A DNA stretch of 64,000 nt from contig NZ_BSCT01000027.1 of the NCBI RefSeq assembly GCF_030159255.1, forward strand, positions 54,914 to 118,913, written 5' to 3'. Under the pieces are notes generated by a model, which was given only the letters and a program-made list of their open reading frames with translations, had not been told where the DNA came from and did no database searches. The position numbers were made by a program, and so were the translations under genes. Shown piece by piece: positions 9,366 to 16,067 of the stretch; within the stretch, counting starts at the first letter, position 1; each line of letters starts with the position of its first letter. The stretch is from Bradyrhizobium sp. SSBR45G. GTDB lineage: Bacteria > Pseudomonadota > Alphaproteobacteria > Rhizobiales > Xanthobacteraceae.

Positions 9366-9926
9366 AGAAGACCCGTCCTAATTAGTAGTTAAGTAATCGT
9401 TCCGAGATCGGGCGAAAGCCGAACTGCGCCTGGAATTGCGGACACGCGCATGCTGAGTCCGGCGAATTGGCCCCGACATTCCGGTTTGATCTCGCCCGGC
9501 ATTCCGCGATCATGGCGTCCACCGTTCCGAATTGACGCCGGCAGCACGGTCACACGGCGCCGCGGAGGCGCAGACACCGCGCAACCGGCGCGGTCAGCAT
9601 TCGCTCCGAACAGACGCTCGCCCTTGCCCGCAGGGCTATCGCAGATGGAGATGCGCAGCCGTACGGGCGAACGATCCTGCCGATTTGTGACTCCATCATG
9701 CCCGGGCTCCGTCCCGGGCATCCACGTCGTTCTCAGCATGCCCGACGACGTGGATGGCCGGGACAAGCCCGGCCATGACAACGTGGAGGCAGACGAGCGC
9801 AACACTTCGATGGTCATATGCGATAGCCCTCCCCTGACGGGGGCGGGACCAGCATTGCGCCGGTCCATCGCCGCCGCTATCCTCAGGCAAAACACGCGTT
9901 GGCCCGCATCCAAGAAGGAGCCCTGC
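9366..9926. other. Intergenic, about 560 bp, leader regions and a palindromic repeat
   Basis: This gap separates the divergent chemoreceptor and P450 genes. It contains the composite palindrome at 9698-9776 and otherwise no supported gene. The frame open through 9450-9926 is continuous with the P450 but has no ribosome site and crosses the palindrome, so it is not coding. Confidence 0.6.
9698..9776. repeat. REP-like composite palindrome
   Basis: Two strong hairpins, ATGCCCGGG..CCCGGGCAT (9698-9721) and ATGGCCGGG..CCCGGCCAT (9754-9776), are joined by inverted arms ATCCACGTCGT and ACGACGTGGAT. The same unit in different arrangement recurs at 63877-63955, and a degraded half is visible at about 5926-5948. 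This resembles the extragenic palindromes spread through Bradyrhizobium and Rhodopseudomonas genomes. Confidence 0.8.
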
Positions 9927-11135
9927 ATGGCGACGGCGACCCTGGCTCCCCTGGACGAGACCATCGGAATCGCAGAGCTGACGCGCGATCCCTATCCAAT
10001 CTACCAGCGCCTGCGGCGCGAGGCGCCGGTGCTGCGGGTCAAGTCGGTGGGACGGACGTTCCTGACCAAGGCGGCCGACACCAAATACGTGAAGGACAAT
10101 GCGGCGCTGTTCTCGTCCGATGATCCGAACACGCCGATGAAGCGCGCCTTCCTCGCCCATACCTTGATGCGCAAGGACCATGACGAGCACCGCGCCGAGC
10201 GCATGGCGATGATGCCGGCCTTGATGCCGAAGACGATCGAGCAGGAGTGGGTGCCGCTCTATGCAAAGCTCGCCGCTGATTATCTCGACCGCCTGCCGCG
10301 CGGCGAGGTGGTCGATCTCTTCCCCGCGCTGGCCGGCCCGCTCGCCGCGCGCATCCTCGCGCATGTGATGGGCATTCCGGACGCCGATGATGCCGACATG
10401 CAGCGCTGGTCGCAAGCCCTGATCGACGGCGCCGGCAATTTCGGCTGGACGCCGGGCCCATTCGACGCGACCGACATCGCCAACGCGGAGATGGACCGCT
10501 GTATCAGTGCCAACATGGCGCGCGTCCGCGCCGCGCCGGATTCGTCCGCGCTCTCCTTCATGGTCAACGCGAAGACCCCGATTGCGGAGAGCCAGATCAT
10601 CGCCAACATCAAGATCGCGATCGGCGGCGGCATCAACGAGCCGCGCGACGCCCTGCTGACGATCCTCTACGGCCTGCTGACCAACCCCGAGCAGCTAGAG
10701 GCCGTGCGCACGCAGGACAAATGGCGCTCCGCCTTCGAGGAAGGCGTGCGCTGGGTCGCCCCGATCCAGGCCAGCTCACGCCTCGTGATGGAGGACACCG
10801 AGATCCGCGGCTGCCTGATCCCTAAGGGCGACACCGTGATGACCATCCAGGCCTCCGCCAACCGCGACGAGGACCTGTTCACCGACGGCGAGAGCTACAA
10901 CGCGCTGCGCGACCCCAACCCCCACCAGGCCTTCGGCAACGGCCCCCACCAGGCCTTCGGCAACGGCCCCCACCACTGCGCCGGCGCCCACCTCTCCCGC
11001 CGCACCGTCGGCGCGATCCTGCTGCCGATGCTGTTCGAGCGGTTTCCGAAGATGACGCTGGTGGATGCGGCGGGCGTGCGGTGGCATGGGTTTGGATTTC
11101 GGGGGCCGCTGAATTTGCCGGTGAGGCTGCGGTAG
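9927..11135 (+). CDS. Cytochrome P450 with duplicated heme-binding loop segment
   Basis: A soluble bacterial P450 of 402 aa, expected to take electrons from a ferredoxin. The start is set by AAGAAGGAG six bases before ATG. The I-helix reads GGGINEPRD (about 233-241), the variant seen in P450s that lack the usual acid-Thr pair. The ExxR motif is E272-G-V-R275. The heme-binding loop should read HQAFGNGPHHCAGAHL; instead the eight residues PHQAFGNG appear twice in a row before the heme Cys (about 351), because of a perfect 24-bp duplication. The enzyme could still fold if the first copy loops out, but activity is uncertain. No redox partner gene is adjacent. Confidence 0.88.
   Translation: MATATLAPLDETIGIAELTRDPYPIYQRLRREAPVLRVKSVGRTFLTKAADTKYVKDNAALFSSDDPNTPMKRAFLAHTLMRKDHDEHRAERMAMMPALMPKTIEQEWVPLYAKLAADYLDRLPRGEVVDLFPALAGPLAARILAHVMGIPDADDADMQRWSQALIDGAGNFGWTPGPFDATDIANAEMDRCISANMARVRAAPDSSALSFMVNAKTPIAESQIIANIKIAIGGGINEPRDALLTILYGLLTNPEQLEAVRTQDKWRSAFEEGVRWVAPIQASSRLVMEDTEIRGCLIPKGDTVMTIQASANRDEDLFTDGESYNALRDPNPHQAFGNGPHQAFGNGPHHCAGAHLSRRTVGAILLPMLFERFPKMTLVDAAGVRWHGFGFRGPLNLPVRLR
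10921..10968 (+). repeat. Perfect 24-bp tandem duplication inside the P450 heme loop
   Basis: Two identical 24-bp units (10921-10944 and 10945-10968) are followed by seven bases of a third. Each encodes PHQAFGNG in frame, so the reading frame is kept. It is either a recent replication-slippage event or an assembly artefact. Confidence 0.95.
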
Positions 11136-11367
11136 GCGCGGCGCGCGACCTTGTCCGCGTCAATTCGATTTTTCGCGGCTGTATTATGCCCAAGCAACAG
11201 CTCAAACTGTGGCTGCCTCCCCGAAGGCGGGCCGAGTTGCTACGCCGCCAATGCCCCAAGCGCAAGATCATACCCCACGACATCGCGCGCGTGGTGTTGT
11301 TCTTTTCATCGATGGCAGCGGAGCATGCACCAATCAGAATAATGTCGTCGATGGCTGGCGGGTGTGA
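11136..11367 (+). pseudogene. Relic of an SDR gene, 3' third only
   Basis: Directly after the P450 stop, the sequence translates as RVNSIFRGCIMPKQQLKLWL, then RRQCPKRKIIPHDIARVVLF, matching RVNSILPGWTMTERQLKLWL and MQRQCLKRKIMPDDIARVVL of the intact SDR at 6079-6837. After one frame change near 11310 it ends GACTNQNNVVDGWRV and stop, against GACTNQNYIVDGGWV. The 5' two thirds are absent. It is a decayed paralogous fragment and not a gene. Confidence 0.88.
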
Positions 11368-11539
11368 GGGGAAGCCGGTCAAGGGGGTCCGCTCAGCCAG
11401 GAAGCGAACTCCGTCAGGACTATCCACCCCGTCACCGCTTTCAATTCGCAGGAATTGAGTGCACTCTCACCTATTCCTGCTTTTTATACCTCCTGAAAGC
11501 AATCCCGAAAGAACGAGGGCTAACGTCCGGAGGCCGCAG

Positions 11540-12385
11540 ATGGCAATCGAAATCCATCGAGTTATCTTCGAAAAGAAGCAGCTTGAGGTTATGCCAAGAG
11601 ATGAGCGGTCGCTGCTCATGCTCATGGGCCACGCCACCAATGAGCTGAACGTGCTGTCGAAGTTCCTTTTGATGATGCGCAAGGACGACCCGCCGACACA
11701 GATCGAAGACTTCGCCGAGGGCGGTCAAACCTTCATAATTATGCGCATCCTGATCGGCAAACTTCATGAGGCATGGGAGCTGTTCAAAGCCCGCGCTCAA
11801 TCAAACAAGGAGATCTCAGAAAAATACGTGCAAAAGCTGGGCGATGAAGGTGTCGTCGCATTGAAGGAACTTAACACCTACTTTGGCAAGAAGAACGCGG
11901 TCACTGAGATCCGGAATAAGGTGTCCTTCCACTACAAAGATAAGGACGACTTGATCGAGAAAAACTTCCAACGACTACCCAACACGGAGCCATGGGAAAT
12001 TTATCTCTCAAAAACACACGGTAATACTTTATATTATATGTCTGAGATGGTGGCGACCGGCAGCGTACTTAGCTTAGTCGGAAATATCGACGAGACCGAA
12101 AGAGCCAGCCTTGCTGACGATATCAAGGCTTTCTCGGAGTTGAGCAAAGCGGTTCTCGACGTATCGAAGAATATCACCATTCTGTTTTCCTGGTTGATAT
12201 CCGACATCGTGAGCGCATACATACCAGATCCGGTGGTGAAAACGGAAAAATTCGAGGACGGACCGAAGCTTTCGAAATTCGCGCTCCCATACTTCTTCGA
12301 CGAAGATGAAGAGGACTGGACGGCGGAGTACGAGCAACAGGCTCAGAAGGTACCGACGCCTTCCCAAGGCGGCTCAGCACAATAG
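11540..12385 (+). CDS. Uncharacterised HEPN-like protein (candidate RNase/defence gene)
   Basis: A 281-residue, mostly helical acidic protein, more A+T-rich than its surroundings. Residues about 125-140 read VTEIRNKVSFHYKDKD. The R-N-x4-H arrangement resembles the R-x(4-6)-H ribonuclease motif of HEPN domains found in toxins and abortive-infection proteins. The C-terminal tail is disordered and acidic (DEDEEDW). CGGAGG six bases before ATG 11540 fixes the start; the 27 codons upstream are not used. It converges with the nuclease-like pair at 12465-13611. HEPN membership is inferred from this motif and helicity only. Confidence 0.68.
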   Translation: MAIEIHRVIFEKKQLEVMPRDERSLLMLMGHATNELNVLSKFLLMMRKDDPPTQIEDFAEGGQTFIIMRILIGKLHEAWELFKARAQSNKEISEKYVQKLGDEGVVALKELNTYFGKKNAVTEIRNKVSFHYKDKDDLIEKNFQRLPNTEPWEIYLSKTHGNTLYYMSEMVATGSVLSLVGNIDETERASLADDIKAFSELSKAVLDVSKNITILFSWLISDIVSAYIPDPVVKTEKFEDGPKLSKFALPYFFDEDEEDWTAEYEQQAQKVPTPSQGGSAQ

Positions 12386-12464
12386 GTGCAGGAGCGCTGC
12401 GGCGTCTTCGGTAGATCGAATCATGCCGATAAGATGTGCAGTCGAGTGCGCCACAGCTCATCCC

Positions 12465-13145
12465 TCAGGTCTGCTTTCGAACAAAATCCCGGAAGACGTG
12501 CTCGAAGTCGTGCTTCAAGCGCAAATACCTTTGCTTCCTGTCAATGGGAGACACCCCTGTCTCCCATTTCTTCTTGTGATGAGCAAAGAGCGTCTCAACT
12601 CTCTCGGATTCGCTGACACCAACGAAAAATCGCGCTTGCTGCATGATTTCAGTTGTCAGCCCCAAAAATGACCGAGCGAGACCTATTCCCATAGAAGATT
12701 GGACATAAAATTTGCACTCTACAGCCAATAAAACCTGAGTGCTCCTTGGATGAACGCTCCTCTGCCGACAAGTATATGCCTCATCGCTGTAGAGCACCGC
12801 GACGTCACATTCGTGCGCAACGCCCGACTTTCCCGCAACAAAGACTCCTACGTGAGCTTCTAAGGCGGGACAATTCTGAAAGCTTATGACCGCGTGCGAA
12901 TATGGATGCGCCGTCGAGAAAATGTTTCCCGGGGAGGTACGGAATACGAAGTCGGTGTTTACCGGACTGTCGAAGACATTCCAAAACGAAATCGTGGCTC
13001 CTTCCGATTGCGCGGCTTGCAGCACGAGAGACCAGATGTAAGCTTCGTATAGGTCTGCTCCCTGGGAAGCTGCTGTGAGGTTTGGTGCGATTGCCCCGCC
13101 GAGCACGCCTTCTATATCAGCCAGAAGACTTTCCTTAATCGACAC
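12465..13145 (-). CDS. PD-(D/E)XK-like nuclease-fold protein
   Basis: The 226-residue protein of unknown family starts at GTG inside the end of the upstream gene (11-bp overlap, so probably translationally coupled). The middle part has HECDVAVLYSDEA followed about 25 residues later by QVLLAVECKFYV. A strand carrying D and a following strand with E-x-K fit the catalytic core of PD-(D/E)XK restriction-type nucleases. A SLRxxL-like helix with K/R residues follows. Substrate and cofactor are unknown. Low GC and rare codons relative to its neighbours suggest horizontal transfer. It could alternatively be an inactive nuclease-fold DNA-binding protein. Confidence 0.65.
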   Translation of the reverse strand: MSIKESLLADIEGVLGGAIAPNLTAASQGADLYEAYIWSLVLQAAQSEGATISFWNVFDSPVNTDFVFRTSPGNIFSTAHPYSHAVISFQNCPALEAHVGVFVAGKSGVAHECDVAVLYSDEAYTCRQRSVHPRSTQVLLAVECKFYVQSSMGIGLARSFLGLTTEIMQQARFFVGVSESERVETLFAHHKKKWETGVSPIDRKQRYLRLKHDFEHVFRDFVRKQT

Positions 13146-13611
13146 GAACCACCTCCCTTTCCAATTCTAAAAGAAGACGCTGCAGCACCTGGCCGGCGGG
13201 AACAGTAACGGTCAAGTCGACATCAGAAACTCGATAACCCGAATCTTCGCCCCCCTCACCCCGGAAGATTATGTCGAACGGCTGCCCCCCCGCCAAGAAT
13301 CCTGCAAGATGCTCGATCATAGCGGCAGAGGACGCAACCGTGGTTTCGATCGCTGTAATCAACTTGATTAGTTTTGACTTGGAGTCGTAAGGCTGAACCC
13401 CGGTAAACTCGACCGCGCGCGACCGCGATTTACCCACGCGGGTGGAAGCGAAAGGACCGGACTTCGGTGCATACACTGGAGTCAGGGTTTCTACAACCGG
13501 CCGACCCTCCGCTATCTCGCGAGCCACCTGGTCTGCAATCCACTCCAATTTCTTTTTGCGAAGAATCATCATCAATTCGTCGAATACGGCGTCGGCTTCT
13601 TCATTGGTCAT
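13135..13611 (-). CDS. Unknown protein, partner of the nuclease-like gene
   Basis: A 158-residue hydrophilic protein, first gene of a two-gene operon whose second member is the PD-(D/E)XK-like protein. It begins with a helical EEADAVFDELMMILRKKK stretch, has a basic Ser/Arg patch (STRVGKSRSRAVEF), a long helix (SKLIKLITAIETTVASSAAM) and ends in a beta hairpin and helix (VDLTVTVPAGQVLQRLLLE). I do not recognise a family. Tight coupling to a nuclease-like gene suggests a specificity, sensor or immunity role, but this is inference. Confidence 0.6.
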   Translation of the reverse strand: MTNEEADAVFDELMMILRKKKLEWIADQVAREIAEGRPVVETLTPVYAPKSGPFASTRVGKSRSRAVEFTGVQPYDSKSKLIKLITAIETTVASSAAMIEHLAGFLAGGQPFDIIFRGEGGEDSGYRVSDVDLTVTVPAGQVLQRLLLELEREVVRVD

Positions 13612-14039
13612 AGGAATCTCTTAGACAGAACGAGCTAATCATAACTGCTTTTCGAAGCGAACAGATAGTATTTGAAGTTGTTGCAACTCAGGCGCAGCTC
13701 ACGGCACATCGCCGTTAAAGGCGATTGGCCGCCCCAATTTGGAGACAAGAGCTTTCTGTGACAAATATTATATGAGGAGCCATGGTCTCATAAATACGGC
13801 CTCGGGCAGCTCTCCTACCGTTTTGAGCGTCGTGACGAACCTATCGATGTCGATACCTTCGTATCCAATCGTGTAAATTGTCGTCGTGCAATCAACTCAC
13901 GCCAAATGCTGCTGTGCACTACTTACGAATTTGTATGCAGACCGTAACGGCATAGAGATTGCGCTGGCGGTCGGGTCAATCAGCCGTAGCAGAAACTGTC
14001 ACGGTATCGCTCCGAGACTTTCGGGGAATCCAGTCCGCC
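13612..14039. other. Intergenic, about 430 bp, A+T-rich, no gene seen
   Basis: This is the upstream region of the nuclease-like operon and the space before repeat copy 1. Stops are frequent in all frames and no family is recognisable. The base composition is similar to the islet to its left. Confidence 0.5.
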
Positions 14040-14611
14040 CGCATCCCACCCATGCCCAAACTGCCCGTCGTGCCAGTTTGTCGCATTCCGTCGGGCAACT
14101 CCGGGCTTGTGTCGTCGGGCAAATCACCACGATCATCCGGCCCGTCCCGCGCTTGCTGAAGGGGCGTTTCGCGATCGTCACGGACCGTGGAGCGGGGGAT
14201 GCGGTGGCCGCCTGGGGTCGCAGTGCGCGTTTCGCGTGCGGACGAACGAGCCCGAGGCGGACGGTCAAGACGTGTGGTCCCGACACCCCGACGCTGGTGT
14301 CTTGGTCGGCGACGATGTCGATGACGGGGGCAAGCAAGCCCGGTCCCCTGGGAGAGCACGGAGCAGCCGTTCAACCCATCGCGCAGGGAAGGCCGGTTGT
14401 TCGGCCAATCCTGTGGTGACTGCCGCCTGCTTTCTTTGTTGCAGGCGGGCCATGGGTGCGGCCTGCACCCGGCCTTCCCTGCGCCCTTCTCTCTCGAAGG
14501 GTGCCCCGACCAGCAAAGCTCGGACGCGCAAACGCGCCGCGAGGCTGCGAAGCCGCGCTTGAAGGTCGCAGAATTCGGGTTGAGCCGCGGGACGAGCGCT
14601 CCCTCGGGGAA
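14040..14611 (+). repeat. Long intergenic repeat, copy 1
   Basis: Nearly identical over about 550 bp to 55679-56235, and related to the inverted copy at 63375-63800. Shared landmarks are CATCCCACCCATGCCCAAAC, TTTCGCGATCGTCACGGACC, CGACACCCCGACGCTGGTGT and TCCTGTGGTGACTGCCGCCT. Frames read through it give Arg-rich nonsense that differs between copies, so it is noncoding. Its right end (14596-14611) matches 15 of 16 bases of the tRNA-Glu 3' end found next to copy 2. Confidence 0.88.
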
Positions 14612-14789
14612 GGCGGTCGATTCAGCCAAACCAGACCGTCATTGCAGCTTTGGGGACGACATGGCGCATCGGTTTGCAACAGCGTTCGGCTCGTTCACCA
14701 CAGCTGGGCGGCGGGTCTCTGGCCGGATCGCGCATGGACATCAATTTCCCGATCCCGAATTCACTGGACGAGCCGAAGGTCCGATCCAA

Positions 14790-15776
14790 CTAGCCGGGCC
14801 TGAGCCCGATCGACTTGATCACGGGAGCCAGGCTGGCCCGGGTGGCTTCGACAATTCGTTGGAACCTGTCCGGGCTCGACTGGCTGTCCGGCTCCAGACC
14901 TTGAGACCGGTAAGCGGCCTGCAGCGCCGGGTCCGCCATGATGGTGCGCGTCGACAGCGCGATCCGCTCGACGATCGGATCCGGGGTCAGGCTGGGTGCG
15001 AACAGGCCGAACCATCCCTCATAGCGGAGGTCGGGCATGCCGGATTCGACCGCGGTCGGGATCTCCTGGGCCGCGCTGAGCCGCGTCTCGGTGGTGACCG
15101 CGAGCAGTCGAATCTTGCCGGCCCGGCTCAATTGCTGCAATTGAATCGACATGACGGCGATCAACAAGGGGATCTGGCCGCTGACGAGATCGTTCGTTGC
15201 CGGCGCGGCGCCACGATAGGGAATGTGGACGATATCGAGCCCGCCTGCCTGCTGCTTGAACATTTCGCCGACGAGGTGATTTCCGGTGCCGACGCCGGGT
15301 GTGCCGTAGGACAGCCTGCCGGGACTGGCCTTGGCATGGGCGATCAGGGTCTGCAGATCCTGCGCCGGCACCGACGGATGAACCGCGAAGACGAGCGCGC
15401 TCGAGACCAGCCGGTAGATGGCTCGGAAGTCGCTGACGGAATAGGCAGGCCGTTCGGCCAAGGGGATGATGACCTGCGTGCTGCCGTTGCCCAGCAGAAG
15501 CGAATAGCCGTCAGGCTTTTCGCGCGCGACGGCGGCGGCGCCGATCGCCCCGCCCGCCCCTCCGATGTTCTCGGCGAACACCGGACCAAGCTGCGCCGCC
15601 ATCCGATCGACCCAGGGGCGCCCGATCTGGTCACCCGATCCCCCCGCCGCATAGGGAATGACCAGCCGAATGGGGCGCGCCGGATAATCGGCCGCCGTTC
15701 CGTTGCGCGCGCCCGCGGCGAGCGCGCCTGCACATGCGGCAGAACTGATGAGTTGTCGGCGCGAGAGCCAGGGCAT
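14790..15776 (-). CDS. Tripartite tricarboxylate transporter (Bug) substrate-binding protein
   Basis: A 328-residue periplasmic solute receptor. The start MPWLSRRQLISSAACAG gives a twin-arginine-like signal (SRRQLIS). The mature part begins DYPARPIRLVIPYAAGGSGDQIGRP, the strand and glycine loop typical of Bug receptors, followed by VFAENIGGAGGAIGAAAVA, SYGTPGVGTGNHL and VHIPYRGAAPA. Bug proteins bind carboxylates and related small molecules. No TctA or TctB membrane genes are nearby, so it is an orphan receptor. The preceding gap 14612-14789 shows no gene. Confidence 0.9.
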   Translation of the reverse strand: MPWLSRRQLISSAACAGALAAGARNGTAADYPARPIRLVIPYAAGGSGDQIGRPWVDRMAAQLGPVFAENIGGAGGAIGAAAVAREKPDGYSLLLGNGSTQVIIPLAERPAYSVSDFRAIYRLVSSALVFAVHPSVPAQDLQTLIAHAKASPGRLSYGTPGVGTGNHLVGEMFKQQAGGLDIVHIPYRGAAPATNDLVSGQIPLLIAVMSIQLQQLSRAGKIRLLAVTTETRLSAAQEIPTAVESGMPDLRYEGWFGLFAPSLTPDPIVERIALSTRTIMADPALQAAYRSQGLEPDSQSSPDRFQRIVEATRASLAPVIKSIGLRPG

Positions 15777-16067
15777 GTTCAATTCCGTCAGTCGCCGAGC
15801 CCACGAGGAAGCAGCCGGCAGCATCGGCCGCGGCGGGATCGCATCAGCTCGATCAGGTCACTCTCGCGCGCGTTCCTTGCCAACCCGCGAACTGCCGATC
15901 GGGCTCGGCGTTCACTGAGCCCTTCGTTCGAACGAGCATGTCCTCAGCACGAGGTACGGGAACCAGGTTGCGCACCAGGCTGGTCCTGCCGCTTCCGCCA
16001 GTTTACTCCACGCCTCGATCTGGTACAGACAAACCATGCAGTTTCCCTGCCGAGGGGACGATCGCGC

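Noticed and set aside
11540..13611. Type II restriction-modification system
   Set aside because: No methyltransferase motif is present in any of the three genes, so a nuclease-like fold alone does not support this call.
14397..16067. Open frame of 557 codons in front of regulator 1, giving a 1516-aa protein
   Set aside because: It runs antisense through the Bug receptor gene and through the long repeat, lacks a ribosome site, and the paralogues begin at the equivalent of GTG 16068.
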